Under the pieces are notes generated by a model, which ran no database searches, was not told the origin of the DNA, and saw nothing but the letters and a program-made list of their open reading frames with translations. Below, piece by piece: positions 36,124-45,995 of a stretch of DNA of 54,842 bases. A program made the translations under genes and the position numbers. This DNA is from an uncultured Pseudomonadota bacterium (lineage in GTDB: Bacteria > Pseudomonadota > Gammaproteobacteria > Ga0077536), in NCBI GenBank assembly GCA_902551695.1, contig CACDEI010000005.1, forward strand, positions 1-54,842, read 5' to 3'. Position 1 is the first letter of the stretch. The number at the start of each line of letters is the position of its first letter.

Positions 36124-36654
36124 ATGTCCAAGCAACCTTCTGTCAAAATGTTAACCGATCCAGGGCATCTGGTTGCTCTGGGTCTAGGTTCTGGTTTGGC
36201 CCCGCTAGGACCAGGCACCGCTGGTACTTTAGTTGGGGTTTTAGGTTTTATTTGGTTTCTTTATTCTCCAATATTTACCCTCGTATTATATTTTTTGCTC
36301 TGTATTGTGCTTTTCTTTGTGGGGATCTTCATTTGTGCTCGAACCTCTCGGTTTTTAGATGCTCACGATCATAAGGCGATAGTCTTTGATGAAATAGTAG
36401 GGTTTTTTATTGGGGCGGGTTGGATTCCCGTGTTAGAACTATTTAGGCTATTAGAGAACTTTGAGATTCAATTTATTTTTATTCCGCTAACTTTTGTTTT
36501 ATTCCGTTTTTTTGACATCGCCAAACCGTGGCCAATAAGTAAGGTGGATAGAGAGTGTCAAGGGGGTATGGGAATCATGTTAGATGACCTGCTAGCGGGC
36601 GTTTTTACTTTCGTTTTAGCCCCTGTAATTTGTATTTTATTGGGCTATTTATGA
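36124..36654 (+). CDS. pgpA: Phosphatidylglycerophosphatase A
   Basis: Inner-membrane phosphatase making phosphatidylglycerol from its phosphate. The 176-aa protein has the PgpA pattern: 'LGSGLAPLGPGTAGTLVGV' near the N-terminus, 'HDHKAIVFDEIVGFFIGAG' (catalytic acidic cluster) mid-protein, and 'FRFFDIAKPWPI' later, with four hydrophobic segments. It starts seven bases after the VKOR stop, and its TGA overlaps the next gene's ATG (ATGA). Confidence 0.94.
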   Translation: MSKQPSVKMLTDPGHLVALGLGSGLAPLGPGTAGTLVGVLGFIWFLYSPIFTLVLYFLLCIVLFFVGIFICARTSRFLDAHDHKAIVFDEIVGFFIGAGWIPVLELFRLLENFEIQFIFIPLTFVLFRFFDIAKPWPISKVDRECQGGMGIMLDDLLAGVFTFVLAPVICILLGYL

Positions 36655-37412
36655 GATTTTCTGGCTGGGTAATTTTGTCCTTTTTGTTACTTTTTACTGA
36701 TAAATCGATGGCAGAAAAAGACTGGGGACAGTTCGATAAGAAGATCGCTGAAAAGATGAAGTCGAAAAATAATTTTTATAAAGAAAAAGAAAATAAAATT
36801 AAGTCGCAGCTATCGAATCGAATAAAAAATATAATACAAAACGAACCACAATCTTCAAAACTGCGTTCGAGAATTTACCGATATGTCGACAGAAAAGGTA
36901 ACTCTACCTTCAGTGATCGGGTCCGTCACAAGGGTTATAAGGAAGTTAAGTTACGAGCAACTCCTAGGAGAAAAATTGAAGTAATCAGCGGTAGTTTCTA
37001 TGAGAAACGAAAACTATATGGGACTGTTGTGAAACGAGCTGCTCAGGCGCACAGAATTCCTGCTAGTTTGTTGCATGCAATAATTTCGGCGGAATCAGGT
37101 TATAACCCTGAAGCTGTTTCTAGGGCTGGGGCAGTGGGTCTTATGCAACTGATGCCGGCTACCGCATCTCGTTACGGTGTTAAAGACAGAAAAGATCCGA
37201 TTGATAGCATAAGAGGGGGGGCACGGTATTTTCGGTACCTTTTAGACTTGTTTCACAACGACATTAGATTGGCGTTGGCAGCCTACAATGCTGGTGAAAA
37301 TGCGGTTATTAAATACGGCAGGAGAATTCCCCCTTACCGAGAAACACAAAATTACGTGAAAAGGGTTTTGAAGTTTTACGAGGAGTATGCGGGGGTCAGG
37401 AAAAAGCTCTGA
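36651..37412 (+). CDS. Exported lytic murein transglycosylase (SLT domain)
   Basis: A 253-aa protein with a signal peptide (about residues 1-21), a basic coiled region (25-75), a short DUF4124-like stretch 'YRYVDRKGNSTFSDR', and a C-terminal SLT lysozyme-like domain. The catalytic Glu148 is in 'ISAESGYNP', followed by 'AGAVGLMQLMPATASRYGV' and 'LALAAYNAGENAV', all standard for family 1 enzymes. Its ATG at 36651 overlaps the pgpA stop. It probably acts on peptidoglycan in the periplasm. Confidence 0.9.
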   Translation: MRFSGWVILSFLLLFTDKSMAEKDWGQFDKKIAEKMKSKNNFYKEKENKIKSQLSNRIKNIIQNEPQSSKLRSRIYRYVDRKGNSTFSDRVRHKGYKEVKLRATPRRKIEVISGSFYEKRKLYGTVVKRAAQAHRIPASLLHAIISAESGYNPEAVSRAGAVGLMQLMPATASRYGVKDRKDPIDSIRGGARYFRYLLDLFHNDIRLALAAYNAGENAVIKYGRRIPPYRETQNYVKRVLKFYEEYAGVRKKL

Positions 37413-37420
37413 CGGTGCTA

Positions 37421-39109
37421 TTATTGGTCTGTCACGCAGCCCTGAGAAGCGTCAGTCACAGTTTTTATATATTTATATAAAGTACCCTTAGTTGCGGCGA
37501 GAGGCGGCGGAACCCAATCGCTCAGGCGTGATTGCAGTTCTGTCTCGGTTAGGTCGACAAGTAATTCGTTTTTTTCAGCATCGATGGTTATAATATCGTC
37601 ATTCCTTAGGAGCGCTATGGTTCCCCCTTCTTGCGCTTCGGGCACCACGTGGCCAACTATGAACCCATGCGATCCACCGGAAAATCTACCATCTGTGATT
37701 AGGGCAACTTCCTCCCCTAGCCCGGCACCCATTATTGCCGAGGTGGGGGTCAACATCTCAGGCATTCCCGGTCCACCTTTGGGTCCCTCGTAACGAATGA
37801 CTATAACGTCTCCACTATTTATCTTGCCCTCGCGTAATCCCTCGAGCATCGTTTCTTCCGAGTCAAAAACTCTAGCAGGCCCTTTGAACATTAGGCCCTC
37901 TTTTCCAGTAATTTTGGCTACTGCGCCACCTGGAGCCAGGTTGCCTTTTAATATTTGTAGATGTCCAGTTTTTTTGATTGGTGAGGAGAGAGGTTTTATT
38001 ATAGGTTGTGTAGGGCTGAGTTCTTTACAGTCTTCTAAATTTTCGGCGAGAGTATGACCCGTGACAGTGAGACAGTCCCCTTTTATGAGTCCTTCTCTAA
38101 GCAAAAACTTTAGTACCGCTGGTATTCCTCCCACCCTATGCAGATCCTCCATCACGTACAGCCCACTTGGTTTCAGGTCAGCTATAAAGGGTACTCGATC
38201 ACTTACGCGCTGGAAGTCCTCTAATTCAAGATCTAGGTCCACTGATTTGGCCATGGCTATTAGGTGTAAAACCGCGTTTGTTGAGCCCCCTAGAGCAGAG
38301 ATTATTACCATGGCGTTCTCAAAAGCTTCCCGGGTCATTATGTCTTTCGGTTTAATATCATTTTCTAATAGATTTAATATAGCCTGACCAGCCAGACGAC
38401 ATTCTTCTATTTTCTTTTTGTCGTCAGCTGGTGTGGACGAACTGTATGGTAAGGACATCCCCATGGTCTCTATAGCCGATGCCATTGTGTTGGCCGTGTA
38501 CATCCCGCCACAAGCACCAGGCCCTGGACAAGCATTTTTTACTATATCTTGCCGTTCTTCTTCGTCAATTGAGCCTGCCAGGTAAGAACCATAGCTTTGA
38601 AATGCGGAAACAATATCTAACGGGGTGTTATCCCTGGACTTTCCTGGTTTTATTGTACCTCCATAAATCATTAGAGAGGGGCGATTCAGGCGGCCCATAG
38701 CTATAAGGCAGCCGGGCATATTTTTATCACATCCAGGGATGGAGATATTTGCATCATACCATTGTCCTCCCATGATGGTCTCAATGGAATCAGCTATTAA
38801 ATCCCGTGATTGTAGCGAATAGCTCATGCCTCGAGTTCCCATAGAAATGCCGTCGCTAACTCCGACAGTATTGAATCGCATTCCAATTAAACCGGATTCT
38901 TCCACGCCTCTTTTCGCTTCTTCCGCTAAATTCAAGAGATGCATATTACAAGGGTTTCCCTCGTACCAGACGCTCCCAATGCCCACTTGAGCTTTGGCCA
39001 TATCCTCCTCTTTCATACCGACCGCATATAGCATGGCCTGGCTAGCGCCCTGAGATTTTGGTTGTGTCACATTCGCGCTTTGGGAATTCAACGGTTTTTT
39101 TGGATTCAT
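37421..39109 (-). CDS. ilvD: Dihydroxy-acid dehydratase
   Basis: Iron-sulfur dehydratase of valine, isoleucine and pantothenate synthesis. Cluster cysteines are C54 ('GNPCNMH'), C127 ('PGCDKNMPG') and C200 ('[16 protein letters not shown]'). At 562 aa it belongs to the shorter class, as in plants and Mycobacterium ([2Fe-2S]), rather than the 616-aa E. coli type. AGGAAA precedes the ATG by six bases. It converges on the transglycosylase gene with eight bases between stops. Confidence 0.96.
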   Translation of the reverse strand: MNPKKPLNSQSANVTQPKSQGASQAMLYAVGMKEEDMAKAQVGIGSVWYEGNPCNMHLLNLAEEAKRGVEESGLIGMRFNTVGVSDGISMGTRGMSYSLQSRDLIADSIETIMGGQWYDANISIPGCDKNMPGCLIAMGRLNRPSLMIYGGTIKPGKSRDNTPLDIVSAFQSYGSYLAGSIDEEERQDIVKNACPGPGACGGMYTANTMASAIETMGMSLPYSSSTPADDKKKIEECRLAGQAILNLLENDIKPKDIMTREAFENAMVIISALGGSTNAVLHLIAMAKSVDLDLELEDFQRVSDRVPFIADLKPSGLYVMEDLHRVGGIPAVLKFLLREGLIKGDCLTVTGHTLAENLEDCKELSPTQPIIKPLSSPIKKTGHLQILKGNLAPGGAVAKITGKEGLMFKGPARVFDSEETMLEGLREGKINSGDVIVIRYEGPKGGPGMPEMLTPTSAIMGAGLGEEVALITDGRFSGGSHGFIVGHVVPEAQEGGTIALLRNDDIITIDAEKNELLVDLTETELQSRLSDWVPPPLAATKGTLYKYIKTVTDASQGCVTDQ

Positions 39110-39168
39110 ATTGATTTCCTAGGGGATAGTCATTAAATGATCGTTATTAATGTAGTTCATAATCTTGG

Positions 39169-39654
39169 CTAGATCTTTATCCCATAACCTTGCTTCGGTA
39201 TCAACATAGTGCGCTCGAAATCACAAACGAGGGTACCGTCTGATTTTTTCCCCAATGTGCTCACCTTGACGATTCCAGCGTTTGGTCTGGATTTAGATTC
39301 TCTTTTTTCTAAAACAGTGCTTTCGGCGTAGAGAGTGTCTCCAACAAAAACAGGGGAGGGTAGACGAATTTCTTTCCAACCTAGGTTTGCTATCGCGTTT
39401 TGACTTACATCTCTGACACTCATTCCCACTATAAGAGAAACCGTGAATGCGCTATTAACTAATATTTGTCCGAATTCTGATTGTTTTGCATATTCTTTGT
39501 CGAAGTGTAAGGGATGAGTATTCATTGTGAGTAAAGTAAACCAAGTATTATCGGTTTCGGTGATAGTTCGCCCAGGTCGGTGAGAATAAGTATCTCCTAC
39601 TTCGAATTGTTCGTAGTGTCTGCCGGATTGTTCGGTGATTTTTCTTTCTTCCAT
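39169..39654 (-). CDS. MaoC-family dehydratase (hotdog fold)
   Basis: A 161-aa MaoC-like protein: 'VGDTYSHRPGRTITETDNTWFTLLTMNTHPLHFD' (in pieces) provides the hydratase Asp/His region, and 'VFVGDTLYAESTVLEKRES' completes the hotdog. Family members hydrate CoA-thioester enoyl groups; the substrate here is unknown. It is the gene before ilvD on the same strand, 59 bp away, without other fatty-acid genes nearby. Confidence 0.85.
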   Translation of the reverse strand: MEERKITEQSGRHYEQFEVGDTYSHRPGRTITETDNTWFTLLTMNTHPLHFDKEYAKQSEFGQILVNSAFTVSLIVGMSVRDVSQNAIANLGWKEIRLPSPVFVGDTLYAESTVLEKRESKSRPNAGIVKVSTLGKKSDGTLVCDFERTMLIPKQGYGIKI

Positions 39655-39730
39655 GATTGCTTTTGCCTAAATTAATTTCGCGCCTTGTGCAAATTTTACT
39701 GGCAAGGAATCTTATCACCTTTCTATGAAT

Positions 39731-41989
39731 TTATCTGACTGCTTCCTCGATCTTCACTACAAGTTCTCCTTTTTCAACTGTAACTTTAATGTGTCCTCCG
39801 CTTGTTAGCTCTCCGAAAAGCAGTTGATCCGCAAGTGGGCGCTTAATTTTTTCTTGAATGATCCTCCTCATCGGACGAGCCCCCATTTGTGGGTCGTATC
39901 CTTTTTTTGCTAACCAGTTTCTGGCTTTTTTGTCTGCTAACAGAGAGACTTTTTGTTCATCAAGCTGAGATTCTAATTCGACTAGGAACTTGTCTACTAC
40001 GTGTGCAATCGTTTCTGTTCCAAGAGGTGCAAATTGGATAATGCCATCAAGCCTGTTTCTGAATTCCGGGGTGAAAGACTTCTTCACTTCCTCTCCCGCA
40101 TCGGAGGCATGATTTTGCATGGTGAAACCAATCGATGCCCTATTGATTTTTTCTGCTCCGGCATTTGTGGTCATGACAATAACTACATTACGGAAATCAG
40201 TTTTTCTACCATTAGCGTCTGTGAGGGTGCCGTGATCCATTACTTGCAGTAATATGTTCATCACATCTGTATGAGCCTTCTCAATTTCATCTAGCAGCAG
40301 TACAGAATGAGGTGATTTTATCACCGCTTCAGTAAGTAAACCTCCGGTATCGTAACCTACATACCCTGGTGGTGCCCCTATGAGCCTGGAAACAGTATGC
40401 CGTTCCATATATTCGGACATGTCGAATCTAACAAGTTCTACTCCAAGAAGGCTTGCCAACTGTTTGGTTACTTCTGTTTTTCCTACACCAGTAGGGCCCG
40501 CAAAGAGAAATGAGCCAATAGGTTTTTCTCTATTTGCCAAACCCGATCGGGCCATTTTAATCGAAGCGCTGAGGGTGCCAATGGCCTCATCCTGTCCAAA
40601 AACAACCATTTTTAGGTCTCGCTCCAGAGTTTTTAGTACATCTTTGTCAGAGGTTGATACGGTCTTGGGGGGAATGCGCGCTATTTTCGACACAATCTCT
40701 TCTATTTCACCTACCCCTATAGTTTTTCTTCTCCTAGATACAGGGAGCAACCGTTGTCTGGCACCGGCTTCATCTATTACATCTATAGCTTTGTCAGGAA
40801 GATTCCTGTCATTAATATGGCGGTTTGTGAGTTCCACAGCGGACCTAATCGCTTGGGTAGTGTACTTGATGCTGTGATGTTTCTCGAAGCGCTCCTTAAG
40901 CCCCTGTAAAATCTTGATAGCTTCTTCTTCACTTGGTTCTAGCACGTCAATTTTTTGAAACCGCCTGGCTAGTGCCCTGTCTTTTTCAAAGATGCTTCTG
41001 TATTCCTGATGAGTAGTGGAACCTATGCATCTTAACTCACCAGAAACTAGAGCGGGTTTTATAAGATTTGAAGCGTCCATTACACCGCCAGATGCAGAGC
41101 CGGCCCCGATAATCGTATGAATTTCATCGATGAAAAGAACACTTTCCTTGTCTTCTTTGAGCTCTTCCAAAACGCTTTTCATGCGCGCCTCAAAGTCCCC
41201 GCGGTACTTTGTTCCTGCTATTAGGGCACCTAGATCCAAGGAATATACTGTTGAGCTAGAGAGAATGTCGGGGATGTCTCCCTCAAAAATCCTACGCGCT
41301 AGTCCCTCAGCAATTGCGGTTTTACCAACTCCAGCTTCCCCAACAAATAAGGGGTTGTTCTTCTTTCTTCTACAAAGAATCTGAGCAGTCCTTTCTATTT
41401 CTTCCTCCCGCCCTACCAGCGGGTCTATGTTACCGGCAGCCGCTGAGTCATTAAGATTCACAGTGTATAAATCCAGTGCTGATTTTTCTTCTTTGTCGGT
41501 CAAGGTCTCGTTGTCTGGTGAATCATCAAAGTCGCCTTCTCCCTCAGTCTCCTCATTATCTTTCGAAATTCCATGTGATATGCAATTGACTATGTCTAGC
41601 CTAGCTATGTTTTGCTGGTTTAGTAGATAGACAGCGTGGGATTCCCTTTCTCCAAAAATCGCCACTAACACATTCGCGCCTGTCACTTCCTTTTTGCCAG
41701 AAGACTGGACGTGAAATACTGCCCTTTGGAGAACCCTTTGGAAACCGATGGTCGGTTGAGTATCTCTGCTGGTATCTTCTGATAACAAAGGTGCACTATC
41801 GTCGATAAAAGAGTTTAGCTGTCGTCTAATTGAATCGAGATCCCCTCCACAGGCGGTCAGAATCTTTGCAGCGACCTCATTACTCGTAAGCGCGAGTAGC
41901 AGGTGCTCTACGGTCATGAACTCATGTCGACTCTCTCTCGCTTCTTTAAAGGCTGCATTTAGGGTGGCCTCCAGTTCCTTACTAAGCAC
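39731..41989 (-). CDS. clpA: ATP-dependent Clp protease ATP-binding subunit ClpA
   Basis: AAA+ unfoldase for ClpP with two ATPase modules: N-domain starting 'LEATLNAAFKEARESRHEFMTVEHLLLAL', Walker A1 'GEAGVGKTAIAEGLA', Walker A2 'GPTGVGKTEVTKQLA', and 'GLLTEAVIKSPHSVLLLDEIEKAH'. The absence of the ClpB coiled-coil middle domain, the 752-aa length, and the upstream clpS identify ClpA. An acidic linker (about residues 145-165) separates the N-domain. Confidence 0.97.
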   Translation of the reverse strand: MLSKELEATLNAAFKEARESRHEFMTVEHLLLALTSNEVAAKILTACGGDLDSIRRQLNSFIDDSAPLLSEDTSRDTQPTIGFQRVLQRAVFHVQSSGKKEVTGANVLVAIFGERESHAVYLLNQQNIARLDIVNCISHGISKDNEETEGEGDFDDSPDNETLTDKEEKSALDLYTVNLNDSAAAGNIDPLVGREEEIERTAQILCRRKKNNPLFVGEAGVGKTAIAEGLARRIFEGDIPDILSSSTVYSLDLGALIAGTKYRGDFEARMKSVLEELKEDKESVLFIDEIHTIIGAGSASGGVMDASNLIKPALVSGELRCIGSTTHQEYRSIFEKDRALARRFQKIDVLEPSEEEAIKILQGLKERFEKHHSIKYTTQAIRSAVELTNRHINDRNLPDKAIDVIDEAGARQRLLPVSRRRKTIGVGEIEEIVSKIARIPPKTVSTSDKDVLKTLERDLKMVVFGQDEAIGTLSASIKMARSGLANREKPIGSFLFAGPTGVGKTEVTKQLASLLGVELVRFDMSEYMERHTVSRLIGAPPGYVGYDTGGLLTEAVIKSPHSVLLLDEIEKAHTDVMNILLQVMDHGTLTDANGRKTDFRNVVIVMTTNAGAEKINRASIGFTMQNHASDAGEEVKKSFTPEFRNRLDGIIQFAPLGTETIAHVVDKFLVELESQLDEQKVSLLADKKARNWLAKKGYDPQMGARPMRRIIQEKIKRPLADQLLFGELTSGGHIKVTVEKGELVVKIEEAVR

Positions 41990-42036
41990 AATGAATTCCT
42001 TGATTTTTGTCTATTTTATTTAAGTTAAATTGCATT

Positions 42037-42357
42037 CTAGTCATCTGTCTCTACGGTGCAAATCAAAGGATGCTCGTTACTTCTAGCATAATCAACCACT
42101 TGTGTTGCTTTAGTTTCAGCTAGATCATAAGAGAAAATCCCGCAAACGCCTTTCCCCTTGGTGTGAACCTCAAGCATCACCTTTGTAGCTTGCTGCCTAT
42201 TCATTGCAAAAAAGAACTCCAAAACGTGTATCACGAATTCCATTGGAGTATAGTCGTCGTTAATCATAACGACCTTATACATTTTTGGTTTTTTCACCTT
42301 TGGAGGCGCTTCTTTAACCAATAAGTCGCCAGACCCGTGGTCGTCTTTCTCTTCCAC
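42037..42357 (-). CDS. clpS: ATP-dependent Clp protease adaptor ClpS
   Basis: Adaptor that delivers N-degron substrates to ClpA. In 106 aa it shows the core '[20 protein letters not shown]' with the Asn-Asp-Asp N-degron pocket, '[25 protein letters not shown]', and a charged flexible N-terminus. It lies 47 bp upstream of clpA on the same strand, the normal operon. Confidence 0.97.
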   Translation of the reverse strand: MEEKDDHGSGDLLVKEAPPKVKKPKMYKVVMINDDYTPMEFVIHVLEFFFAMNRQQATKVMLEVHTKGKGVCGIFSYDLAETKATQVVDYARSNEHPLICTVETDD

Positions 42358-42409
42358 TGTTTTTTGTCCTATTTAAGCACTACGTTTTTTATCTCTCTTG
42401 CCTTGGGTG

Positions 42410-42423
42410 GACTCTCAAGAGTC
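42410..42423. repeat. Interrupted palindrome between clpS and aceB
   Basis: GACTCT-CA-AGAGTC: six-base half-sites around a 2-bp centre, in the 261-bp divergent region between clpS and aceB. It could be an operator for either gene. No regulator is assigned. Confidence 0.3.
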
Positions 42424-42534
42424 TCTAGCAGCAACTTGACTGTATAAAAAAATAGACAATTTATCTACCCGGTATTGACAAATGATGCGGTGCAACTTAC
42501 CTTTCACCCCCTATGTTTTTTTTCAGGAAAAATC

Positions 42535-42540
42535 TATAAT
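42535..42540 (+). promoter_or_regulatory. Probable -10 element of the aceBA promoter
   Basis: A perfect TATAAT lies 79 bp before the aceB ATG with no good -35 at the right distance, suggesting an activator-dependent promoter. A TTGACA at 42475-42480 lies too far upstream (54 bp) to pair with it. Confidence 0.4.
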
Positions 42541-42618
42541 CCTGTGTGAAATTTATTCTATGAGTTTACGTCAAAAGACAGAAATTGGTTTTCATTCTCA
42601 AAGGTAGGTGATCAGTTA

Positions 42619-44220
42619 ATGACAGAAAGTATCGGCACCGACAGCGCAAATCCTCTTAAATTGGTTTGTCCTAAGGAAGGTTATGAAGACATACTGAGCG
42701 AGCCCGCATTAGACTTTTTGCAGGCACTTTGTACTGAGTTTAGTTCCAGAATAGAGGATCTTCTGGCCGATAGAATTGTTAGACAGGCAGAGTTCGATAA
42801 GGGCGAATTGCCTGATTTTTTGGAAGAGACTAAGAAAATAAGGGATGGCTCTTGGAAAGTATCCAAGGTCCCTGAAATTCTTCAAGACCGACGAGTTGAA
42901 ATCACTGGGCCAGTGGATAGAAAAATGATAATCAATGCGCTGAATTCCGGTGCCAAGGTTTATATGGCCGATTTTGAGGACTCCTCAAGCCCTACTTGGT
43001 CCGCTATGATGGACGGTCAGGTGAATCTAAAGGATGCGACCAGCGGAACCATAGAGTTTACAAACGAGATAGGAAAAAAATACCAGCTGGCCGATCGGAC
43101 GGCAACATTAATCGTGCGTCCGCGTGGTCTGCATCTAAAAGAAAAGGGATTTTTAGCTGACGGGAGCCCAGTACCAGCGGCATTGATAGATTTTGGTCTG
43201 TTCTTTTTTCACAATGGCAGAAAGATGTATGAGGCAAATAAGGGTCCTTTTTTCTATTTACCCAAGTTAGAGGGCTATCACGAAGCTAGACTGTGGAACG
43301 ATGTTTTCATCTTCGCTCAAAATTGGTGTGACATACCACAAGGAACGCTCAAAGCGACCGTATTAATAGAGACGATACCGGCTGTTTTTCAGATGAATGA
43401 AATTCTTTGGGAGCTGAGAGAGCACGTTGCGGGACTAAATTGCGGTCGGTGGGATTATATTTTTAGTTTCATCAAATGTTTTAGAAATAATGCTGATTTT
43501 GTACTACCTGATAGGAAGAGTATAGGTATGGATGTTCATTTTCTCGATTCCTATTCGAAGCTCCTGGTACAAACCTGTCACAAACGAGGCGCTCATGCGA
43601 TGGGGGGTATGGCGGCTCAAATTCCTATAAAGGACGATCAGGTAGCCCATCAGTCCGCTATAGAAAAGGTTCGTAAGGATAAAGAGCGAGAAGCACTTAA
43701 TGGGCATGATGGTACTTGGGTGGCGCATCCAGGTTTGATACCGGTGGCAATGGAAATTTTTGAGAAACAGCTTCCTGGTCTGAATCAGATAGATAAAGTG
43801 CACGATGGGTTAGAAATAAAGCAGGAAGATCTTTTGGCTGTACCAGAGGGAGAGAAGACTCTGGATGGTTTCAGGACAAATATATCCGCGGCTCTTCGAT
43901 ACATAGAAGAATGGTTGAGAGGGGTCGGTTGTGTGCCTCTGAATCATTTGATGGAGGATGCTGCTACTGCCGAAATATCTCGCGCACAAATATGGCAGTG
44001 GGTGCATCACAGCCAGGAGTTTTCGGGTAGCCACGAAAAGATAACGCTTGAGTTGTTTAAAGAAGAATTGAGGAGTGAACTGGAGGCTGTGGAAAGAGAG
44101 TTTACCTCAGACGCTTTATCCGTGAGAAAATTTAGTGAGGCTGCCAAACTGCTAAGTGATCTTGTTGAAGATAGGCAGTTAGCTCCATTTTTGACTCTTG
44201 AGGCTTACCATCTAATTTAA
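42619..44220 (+). CDS. aceB: Malate synthase A
   Basis: Condenses glyoxylate and acetyl-CoA to malate in the glyoxylate shunt. The 533-aa MSA type is shown by '[14 protein letters not shown]' near residue 115, '[12 protein letters not shown]', '[23 protein letters not shown]' (in pieces) around residue 255, and '[21 protein letters not shown]' carrying the catalytic Asp. It is 16 bp upstream of aceA, and no aceK (isocitrate dehydrogenase kinase/phosphatase) follows in this window. Confidence 0.96.
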   Translation: MTESIGTDSANPLKLVCPKEGYEDILSEPALDFLQALCTEFSSRIEDLLADRIVRQAEFDKGELPDFLEETKKIRDGSWKVSKVPEILQDRRVEITGPVDRKMIINALNSGAKVYMADFEDSSSPTWSAMMDGQVNLKDATSGTIEFTNEIGKKYQLADRTATLIVRPRGLHLKEKGFLADGSPVPAALIDFGLFFFHNGRKMYEANKGPFFYLPKLEGYHEARLWNDVFIFAQNWCDIPQGTLKATVLIETIPAVFQMNEILWELREHVAGLNCGRWDYIFSFIKCFRNNADFVLPDRKSIGMDVHFLDSYSKLLVQTCHKRGAHAMGGMAAQIPIKDDQVAHQSAIEKVRKDKEREALNGHDGTWVAHPGLIPVAMEIFEKQLPGLNQIDKVHDGLEIKQEDLLAVPEGEKTLDGFRTNISAALRYIEEWLRGVGCVPLNHLMEDAATAEISRAQIWQWVHHSQEFSGSHEKITLELFKEELRSELEAVEREFTSDALSVRKFSEAAKLLSDLVEDRQLAPFLTLEAYHLI

Positions 44221-44236
44221 CCTTTGGGAAAAAACT

Positions 44237-45529
44237 ATGTCAGAAATAATTAAGCAAGCTGAAAGTCTAAAAGACGATTGGCAAAACAATTCTCGTTGGG
44301 CAGATGTTTACAGGCCGTATTCTGCTGAAGAGGTGGTTCGACTTCGAGGAAGTTTGGTTGTAGAACACACGCTTGCTACTAGGGGCGCTCACAAATTGTG
44401 GGATCTCATTCACAATGAAGATTATGTGCCTTGTCTAGGGGCCTTGACTGGGGGGCAAGCAATGCAACAAGTGAAGGCTGGAGTGAAGGCAATCTATCTC
44501 TCTGGTTGGCAAGTTGCCGCTGATGCAAATACTTCTGAAACCATGTATCCCGACCAGTCTCTCTATGCCGTTAATTCTGTGCCGACGATTGTTTCACGGA
44601 TCAATAATGCCTTCACTCGTGCTGATCAAATTCAATGGCAGAAAGGGGAAGGAGACATTGATTATTTTGCCCCTATAGTCGCTGATGCAGAAGCAGGGTT
44701 TGGAGGAGTGCTGAATGCTTTTGAACTTATGAAAGCGATGATCACCGCTGGGGCTTCTGGTGTTCACTTTGAGGATCAGTTGGCTTCCGTGAAGAAATGC
44801 GGACACATGGGTGGTAAGGTGCTGGTTCCGACTAGCGAAGCTGTGCAGAAACTTGTGGCGGCTAGGTTAGCAGCTGACGTTGAGGGAGTGCCGACCATAG
44901 TTCTCGCAAGAACGGATGCAAACGCAGCCGCTCTAGTCACTAGTGATATTGATGAGCGTGACCAGGAGTTCATAACTGGCGAAAGAACTGCTGAAGGATT
45001 TTTTGTTTCCAATGCTGGGATTAAGCAGGCTATCTCAAGAGGTTTGGCCTACGCTCCCTATGCAGATTTAGTGTGGTGCGAAACAGCAGTGCCCGATTTA
45101 GAGGAAGCAAAAGTATTTGCCGAAGCTATAAAAAAACAGTACCCCAACCAGCTTTTGGCTTATAATTGCTCTCCTTCCTTCAATTGGAAGCGTAATTTGG
45201 ATGATGCAACTATAGCTAAATTCCAGAAGGAATTAGGGGCTATGGGTTATAAGTACCAGTTCATCACTTTGGCTGGTATTCACAATATGTGGTTTAACAT
45301 GTTCGAACTAGCGGATGAGTATGTGAAGTCTGGGATGACGGCTTACGTGAACTCGCTACAAGAAAAAGAGTTTTCCGCTTTGGATCGAGGATACACTTTC
45401 TCAAGCCACCAGCAGGAAGTGGGCGCGGGCTATTTTGATGCTGTTACTACTGTAATACAGGGAGGGAGTTCTTCAGTTACCGCTTTAGCAGGTTCCACTG
45501 AGGAAGAACAATTTTCTATTAAGCCATAA
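44237..45529 (+). CDS. aceA: Isocitrate lyase
   Basis: Splits isocitrate to glyoxylate and succinate. The 430-aa protein carries the signature '[18 protein letters not shown]' with catalytic Cys188 (E. coli Cys195) and the substrate/metal motif '[14 protein letters not shown]'. With aceB it completes the glyoxylate bypass, allowing growth on acetate, fatty acids or ketogenic amino acids. It ends 14 bp before the convergent bolA stop. Confidence 0.97.
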   Translation: MSEIIKQAESLKDDWQNNSRWADVYRPYSAEEVVRLRGSLVVEHTLATRGAHKLWDLIHNEDYVPCLGALTGGQAMQQVKAGVKAIYLSGWQVAADANTSETMYPDQSLYAVNSVPTIVSRINNAFTRADQIQWQKGEGDIDYFAPIVADAEAGFGGVLNAFELMKAMITAGASGVHFEDQLASVKKCGHMGGKVLVPTSEAVQKLVAARLAADVEGVPTIVLARTDANAAALVTSDIDERDQEFITGERTAEGFFVSNAGIKQAISRGLAYAPYADLVWCETAVPDLEEAKVFAEAIKKQYPNQLLAYNCSPSFNWKRNLDDATIAKFQKELGAMGYKYQFITLAGIHNMWFNMFELADEYVKSGMTAYVNSLQEKEFSALDRGYTFSSHQQEVGAGYFDAVTTVIQGGSSSVTALAGSTEEEQFSIKP

Positions 45530-45543
45530 ACCCTTTCGAGCCG

Positions 45544-45819
45544 CTATCCTATCTCACTTGGTGTAAGGGTGGACATGCTTAATGCGTGAATATCTGTTTC
45601 CATGAGACTTGCTAGGGCGCGGTATACTAACCTCTGTCTCTGGATCATAGGTAAACCTTCGAACCGTTTGGATATGATAGTGAGCTTGAAATGTCCTTTA
45701 CCTGAGCGGGCGCCAAGATGTCCCACATGCTTGTGACTTTCATCTAATACTTCTATTTCTATCGGAGAAAATGTTTCTTCCAGAACTTTTTTGATCATCT
45801 TTATGCGATTTGCTGCCAT
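45544..45819 (-). CDS. BolA-family protein
   Basis: A 91-aa protein with the BolA class II KH-like fold: 'IKKVLEETFSPIEIEVLDESHKHVGH' followed by 'GHFKLTIISKRFEGLPMIQRQRLVYRAL' (in pieces), then 'IHALSMSTLTP'. The invariant late His (in 'IHALS') is the usual iron-sulfur ligand shared with monothiol glutaredoxins. AAGGAG lies eight bases upstream of the ATG. It stands alone, divergent from trpS. Confidence 0.9.
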   Translation of the reverse strand: MAANRIKMIKKVLEETFSPIEIEVLDESHKHVGHLGARSGKGHFKLTIISKRFEGLPMIQRQRLVYRALASLMETDIHALSMSTLTPSEIG

Positions 45820-45831
45820 AATATACTCCTT

Positions 45832-45881
45832 CGTGAAAGTGCCAAAGGTAAAAAAGGGAGCTGGTTTGGATGTCTTTCACG
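45832..45881. repeat. Inverted repeat in the bolA-trpS intergenic region
   Basis: CGTGAAAG (45832-45839) and CTTTCACG (45874-45881) are perfect 8-base inverted copies, 34 bp apart, just upstream of bolA on its template side. It could be a paired operator or a leader hairpin of bolA mRNA. Confidence 0.35.
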
Positions 45882-45941
45882 GAAAAGTGTAGGAAGCTTG
45901 AGAAGCCTGCTATTTCTCCGGGAAGATGCTCATGAGATTAG

Positions 45942-45950
45942 TGTTATGAT
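45942..45950 (+). promoter_or_regulatory. Extended -10 promoter candidate for trpS
   Basis: TGTTATGAT (TGn plus TATGAT) about 45 bp before the trpS ATG, without a recognisable -35, fits an extended -10 promoter. Confidence 0.4.
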
Positions 45951-45995
45951 ACACCCACTAGAAATGTTTAGAAAGAGCGGTTTGTGACAGAATAA

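Noticed and set aside
40380..40877. 165-codon antisense ORF within clpA
   Set aside because: Shadow of a long conserved gene on the other strand; Ser/Pro-rich composition typical of antisense frames.
42475..42503. TTGACA at 42475 as the -35 of aceB
   Set aside because: The hexamer 17 bp downstream is TACCTT, a poor -10, and the perfect TATAAT is too far away.
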